In this document: positions 54,101 through 62,126 of the stretch, one piece after another | How the letters are laid out: each line of letters opens with the position of its first letter | How positions within the stretch are numbered: position 1 is the first letter of the stretch | Source of the DNA: Geodermatophilus ruber | GTDB lineage: Bacteria; Actinomycetota; Actinomycetes; Mycobacteriales; Geodermatophilaceae | Assembly: GCF_900114385.1 (NCBI RefSeq) | Contig: NZ_FOSW01000020.1 | Coordinates: forward strand, 1-64,000 | Length of the DNA stretch: 64,000 nucleotides | Direction: 5' to 3' | Notes under the pieces: model-generated | The model's input: the letters and a program-made list of their open reading frames with translations, nothing else | Told to the model about the DNA's origin: nothing | Database searches by the model: none | Program-made: the position numbers and the translations under genes

Positions 54101-54108
54101 TGGCCGGG

Positions 54109-54138
54109 ACCATAGACACCGAGCGCTAATCACGTCAA
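54109..54138 (-). promoter_or_regulatory. Promoter of the SAM-IV operon (TTGACG - 18 - TATGGT)
   Basis: On the minus strand TTGACG (54138-54133) and TATGGT (54114-54109) are 18 bp apart, and the predicted start coincides with the first base of riboswitch P1. Confidence 0.65.
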
Positions 54139-54162
54139 ACCCGATCGGTTTGGTAGAGATTG
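54134..54162 (+). promoter_or_regulatory. Conserved sulfur promoter/operator element, copy 2
   Basis: GTCAA-2-CCGATCG-3-TGGTAGA-1-ATTG, the same element as at 43196-43224. It faces the leader peptide at 54214 with its extended -10 (TGGTAGAGA) and overlaps the -35 box of the divergent SAM-IV operon. The centre CCGATCGG is a perfect palindrome here. Confidence 0.75.
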
Positions 54163-54213
54163 ACGTGTCGTCCGGCCCCCGGCCGGCGGACCCCGTGCGG
54201 AGGAGGAGGCGAC

Positions 54214-54291
54214 GTGGCGCACCCGGACCTGTCCCGGCGACGGCACGTCGACCTGCTGCGCACCTGCAGTGCCCTCTGTCGGACGGCCTGA
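54214..54291 (+). CDS. Leader peptide (25 residues, ends TCSALCRTA)
   Basis: GTG 54214 has GGAGGAGGAGG five to eight bases upstream. The frame ends RRRHVDLLRTCSALCRTA-stop, with two cysteine codons close together (TGC AGT GCC CTC TGT), the best sensor candidate in the window. The FAD-dependent gene starts 43 nt later. Confidence 0.8.
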   Translation: MAHPDLSRRRHVDLLRTCSALCRTA

Positions 54292-54334
54292 GCACGCCGT
54301 CCCTCGATCCGCTCCGGCACTGGAGAGCACCCGC

Positions 54335-56293
54335 ATGTCCACCCCTGCCCCGGACCCCGTCCGCCCGTCCACCGTCGTCGTCGTCGGCGCCGGCCCCACC
54401 GCCATCGGCGTCCTCGAACGGCTCGTCGCCAATGCCCCGGGGCTCTCCGGCGGACGACGGGTCCGCGTCCACCTCGTCGACCCCTTCCCGCCCGGCGGGG
54501 GGCGGGTCTGGCGGGCCGAGCAACCCGACCTCCTGTGGGCCAACTCCCTGGTCGGTGACGTCACCGTGCTGCCCGACGCCTCCGTCGTCGTCGACGGCCC
54601 GGTGGGAGAGGGGACGACCCTGTGGGAGTGGGTGCGCGCCGTCGCCGCCGCCCGTCCCGCCGAGGACCCCGTCGGCCGCGAGGCCCTGCGGCTCGGCCCG
54701 GCGTCCTTTCCGTCCCGCCCGCTCGTGAACGCCTACCTGAGCTGGGTGCTGGAGCGGGTGGCGGCCGACGCCGAGCCGTGGCTCGACGTCCACCTGCACG
54801 CCACCCGCGCGGTCGACGTCGCCGACGGCGCTGACGGCACCTGCGTGCGGTTGGCCGACGGGACGGTCCTCACCGCTGACGTCGTCCTGCTCGCCCAGGG
54901 GCACCTGGACGCCCGGCCGTCGGCGCCCGAGCAGGCGACGGCGGCGGCTGCCGCCCGACGGGGGCTGACCTACGTGCCGACCGGCTACACCGCCGACCTG
55001 GACCTCTCCGTCCTCCCGCCGGGGGAGGACGTGCTCGTGCGCGGGGCCGGGCTCGCCTTCGTCGACCTGGCGGTGCTGCTGACCAGCGGCCGCGGCGGCC
55101 GGTTCGCCCGCGGGGACGACGGCGGACTCCGGTACCTGCCCTCGGGCCGGGAGCCGGTGCTGCACGTCGGGTCGCGCCGCGGGGTCCCGTACCGGTCGAA
55201 GCTGGGCTATCCGTGGGCGGTGCCCCCGGTGCCGCTGCGGTTCTTCACGCCGGCTGCGGTCGATGAGGCGTTCGGCACCGATCGGCCGCTGGACCTGCGC
55301 GCCGACCTGGCCCCCCTGATCGCCCGGGAGCTCGGGTGGGCGCACTACACCGAGCTGTTCCGCGCCCACCCGGAGCGGACGTCGCTGCCCTGGGAGGAGT
55401 TCGCCGAGGCCTGGGCCGCGGCGGCCGGCCCCCGCGCCGAGCGGGCGCTCGTGGCGCGGGCGGTGCCCGACCTCGTGGACCGCTTCGACCTGGCCGCGCT
55501 GGACCGGCCGCTGGCGGGCCGCTGGTTCGCCGACCCCGGCACCCTGCAGGAGGCGGTGCGCCGGCACGTGCGCGCGGACCTCGACCGGGCCGGGAACCCG
55601 GCCTTCAGCACCGACGCCGCGGTCTTCACCGCCCTGCTGCAGTGCCACGGCACCATCGCGAGCCTGGTGGCGGCGCGGCGCCTGACCCCGCGGTCGGAGG
55701 CCGAGGACCTCTCCGGGTGGTGGATGAACCTGTTCAGCTACCTGGCCAGCGGCCCGCCCGGACCCCGCCTCGAGGAACTGCTGGCCCTCTCCGAGGCCGG
55801 GGTGCTGCGCTTCCTCGGCGCCGACACCGAGATCGCGCTGGACGAGGAGGCCGGGGTCTTCCGGGCGCGGTCGGCCAGCTGCCCGGGCATCACCGAGGCG
55901 CGGGCGCTGGTGGACGCGCGGCTGCCGCTGCCCGACGTCACGGCGACGACGGACCCGGTGGTCGCCGGCCTGCTGGCACGGGGAGAGGCCCGGGAGCGGG
56001 TCCTCTCCGACCCAGGAGCCGCGTGCGGCGGGTGGCGCACCGGCCGGCTCGACGTCGATGCCTCGCTGCGGCTGGTGACGGCGAGCGGTGCGGCGCATCC
56101 ACGGGTGTTCGCGGCCGGGTACTGGACCGCGGGAGCACAGGTCCCGGCGTTCGCCCGCCCGCGGACCGACGCCCCGTTCTTCCGGCAGAACGACGCGCTC
56201 GCCCGCGAGTTGTGGAGGGGGCTGGATGCCGCCCGCGGGACGCCGGACCGCGCCGGGGACGTCCTCCTCGCGGCCGCCGCGGGGGCCGCCTGA
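54335..56293 (+). CDS. FAD/NAD(P)-binding protein (NAD_binding_9 type)
   Basis: The 652-residue protein begins with the dinucleotide-binding motif VVVVGAGPTAIGVLERL and continues VHLVDPFPPGGGRVWRAEQP, followed by a long helical part and a C-terminal region with HPRVFAAGYWTAGAQVPAFARPRTDAPFFRQND. This fits the FAD-NAD(P)-binding family PF13454, often found with sulfur or siderophore genes; no reaction is established. TGGAGAG precedes ATG 54335. It is the target of the double-cysteine leader peptide and was once coupled to a flavin reductase that is now broken. Confidence 0.82.
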   Translation: MSTPAPDPVRPSTVVVVGAGPTAIGVLERLVANAPGLSGGRRVRVHLVDPFPPGGGRVWRAEQPDLLWANSLVGDVTVLPDASVVVDGPVGEGTTLWEWVRAVAAARPAEDPVGREALRLGPASFPSRPLVNAYLSWVLERVAADAEPWLDVHLHATRAVDVADGADGTCVRLADGTVLTADVVLLAQGHLDARPSAPEQATAAAAARRGLTYVPTGYTADLDLSVLPPGEDVLVRGAGLAFVDLAVLLTSGRGGRFARGDDGGLRYLPSGREPVLHVGSRRGVPYRSKLGYPWAVPPVPLRFFTPAAVDEAFGTDRPLDLRADLAPLIARELGWAHYTELFRAHPERTSLPWEEFAEAWAAAAGPRAERALVARAVPDLVDRFDLAALDRPLAGRWFADPGTLQEAVRRHVRADLDRAGNPAFSTDAAVFTALLQCHGTIASLVAARRLTPRSEAEDLSGWWMNLFSYLASGPPGPRLEELLALSEAGVLRFLGADTEIALDEEAGVFRARSASCPGITEARALVDARLPLPDVTATTDPVVAGLLARGEARERVLSDPGAACGGWRTGRLDVDASLRLVTASGAAHPRVFAAGYWTAGAQVPAFARPRTDAPFFRQNDALARELWRGLDAARGTPDRAGDVLLAAAAGAA

Positions 56294-56395
56294 TGTCCCC
56301 GACCGCCCTCCTGGCCGACACCTTCCGTGAGGTGATGGCCGGTGTCTGCACTCCCGTGTCGGTCGTCACGACCCTCAGCGGAGGGACGGCCGCCG
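56293..56395 (+). pseudogene. 5' fragment of a flavin reductase gene
   Basis: An ATG overlapping the previous stop (TGATG) opens a frame ALLADTFREVMAGVCTPVSV, then VTTLSGGT, the exact N-terminus of flavin-reductase-like FMN-binding proteins. After about 34 residues family similarity stops and the frame continues as antisense of chrA to 56661. The partner reductase has therefore been cut off by a rearrangement at about 56395-56435, next to the chromate cluster. Confidence 0.7.
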
Positions 56396-56438
56396 GCCCG
56401 GTGGCGGCCGTGGGGGGTAGGACCCGGACCCTGGGGCG

Positions 56439-57878
56439 TCAGGTGAGGGGCAGGCCGGCCAGCCCGGCGACCAGGCCCAGGACGGCGCAGACACCGAGGG
56501 TGCGCAGCACCGACCACCTGACGCGGAACAGCAGCACCGCGGCCACCAGCGCGATGACCAGGGGCACCGGCCGCAGCGTGGTCAGGACCGGCAGCTCCAG
56601 CGACAGCGGCCCGCGGTCGACGGCGACGGTGTCGCTGAACAGCGTGTGGACGGCGAAGTAGACGCCGAGGTTGGCGATCACGCCGACGACCGCGGCGGTG
56701 ATGCCGCTCAGCGCCGCCGACAGCGACCGGTTGCCGCGCAGCCGCTCCATGTAGGGGGCACCGAGCAGGACGAACAGGAAGCTCGGCACGAAGGTCACCC
56801 AGGTGACCAGCAGCGAGGCCAGCACCGCAGCCACCCACGGGTCCAGGTCGCCGGGGTTGCGGTAGGCGCCGAGGAAGGCGACGAACTGGACCACCATGAT
56901 CAACGGGCCCGGCGTGGTCTCGGCCAGTGCAAGGCCACGGACCATCTCCCGCGGGGCCAGCCAGCCGTACACGGACACGGCCTGCTGGGCGACGTAGGCC
57001 AGTACCGCGTAGGCACCGCCGAAGGTGACCACCGCGGCGCCGGAGAAGAACACGCCCTGCTCGGTGAAGACGCTGCCCGCGCCGGTCAGCAGCGCCACCA
57101 CCGCGATCGGCAGGCCCCACACGATCAGCCCGACGAGCAGTACCCGGAGGGTGCGGCGGGCGGTGGGTGCCTCGTGGTGCAGCACGTCGTCGGAGATGAC
57201 CGGTGGCGGGCCGGCGTCGGATCCCTCGGCGGCCTTCTTGGCCGGCAGCGCGGACGGCCGCCAGCGGCCCAGCACCCAGCCGACGATCCCCGCGAGCGCC
57301 ACCACGATCGGGAACGGCACACCGAACAGCGCCAGTGCGACGAACGACGCCACCGCGAGGACGACCAGTGCGCGGCTGTCCAACGCCTTCTTCGCCACGC
57401 GGATCACCGCTTGGACGACGATGGCCAGCACCGCGGCGGCGAGCCCGGTGAAGACGGCGGTGATCGCGGTGGTGCTGCCGAAGGCGACGTAGACCGCGGA
57501 GAGCGCCAGCAGCGCGACCACGCCGGGCAGCACGAACAGGCCGCCGGCGACCAGGCCGCCGCGGGTGCCGTGCAGCAGCCAGCCTACGTACGTGGCCAGC
57601 TGCTGGGCCTCGGGGCCGGGCAGCAGCGTGCAGTAGTTGAGGGCGTGCAGGAAGCGGCGCTGGCCGATCCACCGCTTCTCGTCGACGAGCTCTCGCTGCA
57701 TGACCGCGATCTGGCCGGCGGGGCCGCCGAAGGTCTGCAGCGAGATGAGGAACCAGGTCCGCACGGCGGTGCGGAAGGGGATGACGGTCTGCTCCTGCGG
57801 TGGGCCCGGCTCCGGTGCGGCAGCCGGAGCCGGGGTGGGTGGTGCGGCGTCCTGGGGGTGCGAAGCCTCGCGGGTCAT
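56439..57878 (-). CDS. chrA: Chromate transporter ChrA
   Basis: The 479-residue membrane protein has the ChrA signature twice-repeated fold: SLQTFGGPAGQIAVMQRELV, the motif FLHALNYCTLLPGPEAQQLATYVGW in the first half, and FGGAYAVLAYV with ALAETTPGPLIMVVQFVAFLG in the second half. It expels chromate from the cell. A Pro/Ala-rich N-terminal tail and a charged inter-domain loop make it slightly longer than the average. The gene lies 153 nt after chrB on the same strand; nothing else is seen in the gap. Confidence 0.95.
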   Translation of the reverse strand: MTREASHPQDAAPPTPAPAAAPEPGPPQEQTVIPFRTAVRTWFLISLQTFGGPAGQIAVMQRELVDEKRWIGQRRFLHALNYCTLLPGPEAQQLATYVGWLLHGTRGGLVAGGLFVLPGVVALLALSAVYVAFGSTTAITAVFTGLAAAVLAIVVQAVIRVAKKALDSRALVVLAVASFVALALFGVPFPIVVALAGIVGWVLGRWRPSALPAKKAAEGSDAGPPPVISDDVLHHEAPTARRTLRVLLVGLIVWGLPIAVVALLTGAGSVFTEQGVFFSGAAVVTFGGAYAVLAYVAQQAVSVYGWLAPREMVRGLALAETTPGPLIMVVQFVAFLGAYRNPGDLDPWVAAVLASLLVTWVTFVPSFLFVLLGAPYMERLRGNRSLSAALSGITAAVVGVIANLGVYFAVHTLFSDTVAVDRGPLSLELPVLTTLRPVPLVIALVAAVLLFRVRWSVLRTLGVCAVLGLVAGLAGLPLT

Positions 57879-58031
57879 GGACGTCCTCGTCGATTGATGC
57901 GGGCAAGCAGGCGGCGCGGCTCGGCGGGCACGCCGGGCGTAGGTGGTCGGTGAGACGGGCGGTGGCCGGGGCTCAGCTGTAGGGCGGACAGGAGCGGTCG
58001 TGCCGGCCGGCCGCGGACCTCTGGGCGCATG

Positions 58032-58463
58032 TCAGGCCGGCTCGCGGCCGAGCAGCAGGCGACGGCGGTGGAACTCGTAGAGGCCGTCGAAGACCGGCCC
58101 CGAGATGGTCAGGGTGTGCTCGTCATCCCCGGTCATCGACAGCCCGCGCAGCACCACGTCCAGGCCGGGCGCCTCGGGTGCGTCGAACCGCTCGTCGTCG
58201 AGGTCAGCCTCGTGCACGATCTCGGCAATCCGCCACAGCACCGGGTCGGTGAGCTCGTGCCGGCGCAGGATCGTCTCGAACGAGCAGTCCCCGCCGTGGT
58301 GACCGAGCTCGACCCCGCGCATGTCGAACGGCGTCGAGTCGGCGGGCACCTCGGCCGCGTCCGACACGAAGACGAACTCGGCGTCGGGGTCGAGGAAACG
58401 GCGGATCAGCCAGGCGCACGCCGCGCGGTCGATGTGCACCCCGGCCCGGGTCGCCCACCTCAT
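58032..58463 (-). CDS. chrB: Chromate resistance protein, ChrB C-terminal domain
   Basis: The 143-residue protein starts MRWATRAGVHIDRAACAWLIRRFLDPDAEFVFV, the motif of the ChrB C-terminal domain, and includes GHHGGDCSFETILRRHEL. In ChrB of other bacteria this domain follows a regulatory N-terminal domain on one chain; here it is a separate gene whose ATG overlaps the stop of the N-terminal half (ATGA). It probably acts in chromate sensing or reduction. Confidence 0.88.
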   Translation of the reverse strand: MRWATRAGVHIDRAACAWLIRRFLDPDAEFVFVSDAAEVPADSTPFDMRGVELGHHGGDCSFETILRRHELTDPVLWRIAEIVHEADLDDERFDAPEAPGLDVVLRGLSMTGDDEHTLTISGPVFDGLYEFHRRRLLLGREPA

Positions 58464-58978
58464 GGCGCGGCCTCTGGCACTGCCGGGCTCTCCTGTGCGG
58501 CGACGGCGGCCAGGTGGCGCAGCGCCACGGCGGCCTCCTCCCGCTCGGGTGGAGGGAAGAAGTCCCGGCGGTTGATCGCCCGCCACTCACCGCGCAACCG
58601 GCGCAGCGCCCGGGCGCGCTCGGCCGGGTCCGCGGTGGTGGCGGCCCGGCACGAGCCGGCGAGGTCCCGGTACTCCGCAGCGCGGGTGGCCGCCATCGCC
58701 GTGGCCAGCTCGCGCTCCTGCGCCACCGCGGCCGGTTGGGCGACCCAGAGCCCCGCCGTACCGCCCGCGGCCAGGACGTCGTCGGCCAACCACTCCAGCG
58801 ACTCGCGGGTGCGGGCGTCGGCCGGCAGCGCCACGAGGCCGTCGGACAACTGGGCCACGCCCAGTCGCTTCAGCCGGCGCCACAGCGTCGTCCGCGGCCC
58901 CGAGGGCTCGCGCGGCAGCCGGTAGGAGAGCAGCACCCACTCCCCGGGGCTGCCGCTGTCGGCGGAGGACCTGGACAC
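58460..58978 (-). CDS. Chromate resistance regulator, ChrB N-terminal domain
   Basis: The 172-residue protein begins WVLLSYRLPREPSGPRTTLW, then RRLKRLGVAQLSDGLVALP, the pattern of the ChrB N-terminal (PaaX-like winged-helix) domain, and contains FFPPPEREEA near the C-terminus. It is the likely DNA-binding part of the split ChrB. GTG 58978 is chosen since the family start follows; an extension to 59233 is not family-like. A palindrome lies 8 bp upstream. Confidence 0.85.
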   Translation of the reverse strand: MSRSSADSGSPGEWVLLSYRLPREPSGPRTTLWRRLKRLGVAQLSDGLVALPADARTRESLEWLADDVLAAGGTAGLWVAQPAAVAQERELATAMAATRAAEYRDLAGSCRAATTADPAERARALRRLRGEWRAINRRDFFPPPEREEAAVALRHLAAVAAQESPAVPEAAP

Positions 58979-58985
58979 AGAAGAA

Positions 58986-59001
58986 TGCAACCACGGTTGC
59001 A
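58986..59001. promoter_or_regulatory. Palindrome upstream of split chrB
   Basis: TGCAACC-AC-GGTTGCA has perfect 7-bp arms and ends 8 bp before the chrB GTG. It is a good candidate autoregulatory operator for the ChrB N-terminal protein. Confidence 0.55.
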
Positions 59002-59223
59002 CAGCCAAGTCCACCCGGACGCAGTGCGACGTCGAGAGCCGGTTGGTCTGCGCGCGGCGAAGCTCCGGCCAGCGGTGCCGGCCCCACAGCCCGCGCACGC
59101 ACGGGTCGGTGGTGACCGGTGGGGCCGGAGCGGTCGCGACCGCTCGCTCCTGATCCGGTTCGGCCTCCGGCCCGGGTAGCGTCGCGGACCGGCACGACCG
59201 AGCGGCCCGGCGAGGAGGAGCGC

Positions 59224-59637
59224 GTGCGCGCACGGACCTCCCGCGGAGGCCTCCTGCTGACCGTGGTGGCCGGCTGCCTGCTGGTCCTCGCCGGGCTCGT
59301 CCCCACCGGCAGTGGGAGTTCGCCCGCCGGCCCGGCCCCGGTGACCTCCAGCGCCTCCGCCCCGACCCGGGTGACGACCGGCTACACCGCCTCCGGGCCG
59401 CGGATCACCGGTTCCCGGGCGACCCTCGTCCCGAGCGGGCCCGTCCAGTTCGTCGAGCGGATCGGGTCCCTCGACGACCGCACGTCCGCCGGCCCTGGTG
59501 ATCGCCTGGCCGCCGGGCCGGCCGTCGAGGACCCGTGGGCTGACGCGCCGCCTGCCCCGCGGCCGGATCGGACGGCCGCGCGCCCGGCGAGCACGCCGTA
59601 CGCCGCGCTCGGCGCCCGCGCCCCGCCGGCGGTCTGA
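59224..59637 (+). CDS. Putative exported protein, unknown function
   Basis: The 137-residue protein has an N-terminal hydrophobic segment (LLLTVVAGCLLVLAGLVPTG) that may be a signal anchor, then a low-complexity Ala/Pro/Ser region with GPVQFVERIGSLDD near the middle. No domain is recognised. GTG 59224 has GAGGAGGAG upstream. It is divergent from chrB and 124 nt upstream of secDF; nothing is seen in that gap. Confidence 0.6.
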   Translation: MRARTSRGGLLLTVVAGCLLVLAGLVPTGSGSSPAGPAPVTSSASAPTRVTTGYTASGPRITGSRATLVPSGPVQFVERIGSLDDRTSAGPGDRLAAGPAVEDPWADAPPAPRPDRTAARPASTPYAALGARAPPAV

Positions 59638-59761
59638 GCCACCGGCCGCCGTCCGGCGCCTTCCTTCCCTTCCGGCGATGACGCCTGCCCCGTGCCCGGT
59701 GGCGGTGCCGCATCCCGCCCCTCCGCGCCTCGGCGCACCCCGCACCTCCAGGAGACGACCC

Positions 59762-62110
59762 GTGAACTCCCCGTCCCGGCGCACCGAGAAGGCGTCGCCG
59801 GCCCGCAGCAGGCCCCTGCTGGTCCGCGCCCTGCTGTCGCTGGCCGTGCTCGTGGCGGCCACCGTCGCCGTGCTCACCGCGACCCCGACGCTCGGGCTGG
59901 ACCTGCGCGGTGGCACGCAGATCGTGCTCGAGGCGCAGGACTCCCCGACGGTGACCGCCGATGCCGAGGCCACCGACCGGGCACTGGAGGTGCTCCGCCG
60001 CCGGGTGGACGCCCTCGGCGTGGCCGAACCCACCCTGGTCCGCTCCGGGGAACGCCGCATCGTGGTGGAGCTGCCCGGGCTCACCGAGCCGCGCGAGGCC
60101 GTCGAGGTGATCGGCCGGACCGCCCAGCTCACCTTCCACCCGGTGCTCGGCATCGCCGCACCCGGCGAGGAGCAGCCGGCCACCGAGGGCGTCGACCCGG
60201 CCGCGGAAACCGTGCTGCCCGACGAGGACGGCGTCCCGGTGCGGCTCGGCCCGGCGGCGCTGACCGGGGAGGGCGTGCAGGAGGCCGGGTCCGGGATCGA
60301 CCTGCAGGGTGCCGGCGGCCGGTTCGTCACCGTCGACTTCACCGGCCCCGGGCAGACCGCGTGGGAGCAGCTGACCGGGCAGGCCGCATGCGCCCAGCCC
60401 GGGGATCCGGCCCGGCGGGTGGCGATCGTCCTCGACGACGAGGTCATCTCCTCCCCGCAGGTGAACCCGGGGACCGCCTGCGGTGTGGGGATCACCGGGG
60501 GCACCACCCAGATCACCGGCAGCTTCAGCCAGGAGGAGGCGGACAACCTGGCCGCCCTCGTGCAGGGCGGTGCCCTGCCGGTGCCGGTCGAGGTCATCGA
60601 GCAGCGCACCGTCGGCCCCACGCTCGGGGACGCCGCGATCGACGCGAGCGTGCAGGCGGTGCTGCTCGGCATCGTCGCGACCGCGATCTTCATCGTGGCG
60701 GTCTACCGGCTGATGGGGCTGCTCGCCGTGGTGGCGCTGGTCTGCTACGCGCTGATCGCCTACGCGGCCCTGCTCACGCTCGGCGCCACCCTCACCCTGC
60801 CCGGGCTGGCCGGGTTCGTGCTGGCCGTGGGGATGGCCGTGGACGCCAACGTGCTGGTCTACGAGCGCTCCCGCGAGGAGTTCGCCGAGCGCGGGCGCTC
60901 CTTGCGCAGCGCGGTCACCACCGGGTTCCGCCGGGCGCTGTCGGCCATCGCCGACTCGAACGTCACCACCCTGCTGGCCGCCGGGCTGCTGTTCTTCCTC
61001 GCGTCCGGGCCCGTCCGCGGGTTCGGGGTCACCCTCACCGTGGGTGTGCTCGCCTCGATGTTCTCCGCCCTGGTGATCACCCGGACGCTGGCCGAGCTGG
61101 CCGCCACCCGCCCGGCGCTCGCCCACCGGCCCCGGCTCACCGGCCTGCACACCCTCGGCCGGGTGCGCACCTGGCTGACCGCCCGGCAGTGGCGGCTCTA
61201 CCGCCAGCCCCGCCGCTGGCTGGCCGTCTCCCTGCTCGTCGTCGTCCTGGCCGCCGCGGGGCTCGCGATCCGCGGCCTGGAGCTGGGTGTGGAGTTCACC
61301 GGCGGGCGCAGCATCCAGTACGCGACCAGCAGCCCGCTGGACCCGGACGCGGCACGCGAGGCCGTGAGCGCCGCGGGCTTCCCCGGCGCGGTGGTGCAGG
61401 AGGCCGAGGACGGCGACGTGCGGGTGCGCACCGGGCCCATCGACGACGCCGAGCAGGAGACCGTCCGCGACGCGCTCGCCGCCGCGGCCGGGGGCGCCGA
61501 GGTGGTCAGCGACGAGCTCATCGGCCCCACCCTCGGGGACGAGCTGCGCCGCAACGCGCTCATCGCGCTCGGCGTGGCGCTCCTGGCCCAGCTGGGCTAC
61601 CTGGCCGTGCGGTTCCGCTGGACCTACAGCGCCGGGGCCGTGGCGGCGCTGATCGCCAACGTGGCCGTCGTCGTCGGGGTCTTCGCCTGGACCGGCCGCG
61701 CCGCCGACGGGGTCTTCCTCGCCGCGGTGCTGACGGTCATCGGGTACTCGGTGAACGACTCCGTGGTCGTCTTCGACCGGATCCGGGAGACCCGGGGCGG
61801 CAGGCAGGGGCAACCGTTCCCGATCGTCGCCGGGGACGCGGTGCTGCAGACCCTGCCGCGCACGGTGAACACCGGGGCCTCGACGCTGCTCGTGCTGACC
61901 GCGCTGCTCGTGCTCGGCGGCGACTCGCTGGGCGACTTCGCCCTCGCCCTCGTCCTGGGCATCGTCGCCGGCACCATCTCCACCGTCTCGGTCGCCGTGC
62001 CGCTCACCGTGGCGCTGGACCGCCGCTGGCCCCCGCCCCCACCCGGAGCGCCCACGGCCACCGCGCGGCGGGGCGCCCCGGTGCGCCGGGACGACGGCGC
62101 GGTCGTCTGA
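59762..62110 (+). CDS. secDF: Fused protein-export membrane protein SecDF
   Basis: The 782-residue protein joins SecD and SecF. The SecD half has LGLDLRGGTQIVLEA, the large P1 domain, and GMAVDANVLVYERSREE. The SecF half has LGVEFTGGRSIQYATS and GYSVNDSVVVFDRIRETR. It uses proton motive force to help pull secreted proteins through SecYEG. In most actinobacteria secD and secF are separate genes next to yajC and ruvB, so this fused copy beside copper genes is probably an additional set. GTG 59762 has AGGAGA upstream. Confidence 0.95.
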   Translation: MNSPSRRTEKASPARSRPLLVRALLSLAVLVAATVAVLTATPTLGLDLRGGTQIVLEAQDSPTVTADAEATDRALEVLRRRVDALGVAEPTLVRSGERRIVVELPGLTEPREAVEVIGRTAQLTFHPVLGIAAPGEEQPATEGVDPAAETVLPDEDGVPVRLGPAALTGEGVQEAGSGIDLQGAGGRFVTVDFTGPGQTAWEQLTGQAACAQPGDPARRVAIVLDDEVISSPQVNPGTACGVGITGGTTQITGSFSQEEADNLAALVQGGALPVPVEVIEQRTVGPTLGDAAIDASVQAVLLGIVATAIFIVAVYRLMGLLAVVALVCYALIAYAALLTLGATLTLPGLAGFVLAVGMAVDANVLVYERSREEFAERGRSLRSAVTTGFRRALSAIADSNVTTLLAAGLLFFLASGPVRGFGVTLTVGVLASMFSALVITRTLAELAATRPALAHRPRLTGLHTLGRVRTWLTARQWRLYRQPRRWLAVSLLVVVLAAAGLAIRGLELGVEFTGGRSIQYATSSPLDPDAAREAVSAAGFPGAVVQEAEDGDVRVRTGPIDDAEQETVRDALAAAAGGAEVVSDELIGPTLGDELRRNALIALGVALLAQLGYLAVRFRWTYSAGAVAALIANVAVVVGVFAWTGRAADGVFLAAVLTVIGYSVNDSVVVFDRIRETRGGRQGQPFPIVAGDAVLQTLPRTVNTGASTLLVLTALLVLGGDSLGDFALALVLGIVAGTISTVSVAVPLTVALDRRWPPPPPGAPTATARRGAPVRRDDGAVV

Positions 62111-62126
62111 CCGAGCGCGGGGAGCG

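Noticed and set aside
57879-58031. A further cysteine leader or riboswitch before chrA
   Set aside because: No SALC-type frame and no SAM-IV core found; only GC-rich spacer.
59405-61813. Large minus-strand frame opposite secDF
   Set aside because: Antisense to a complete SecDF with all motifs; no independent support.
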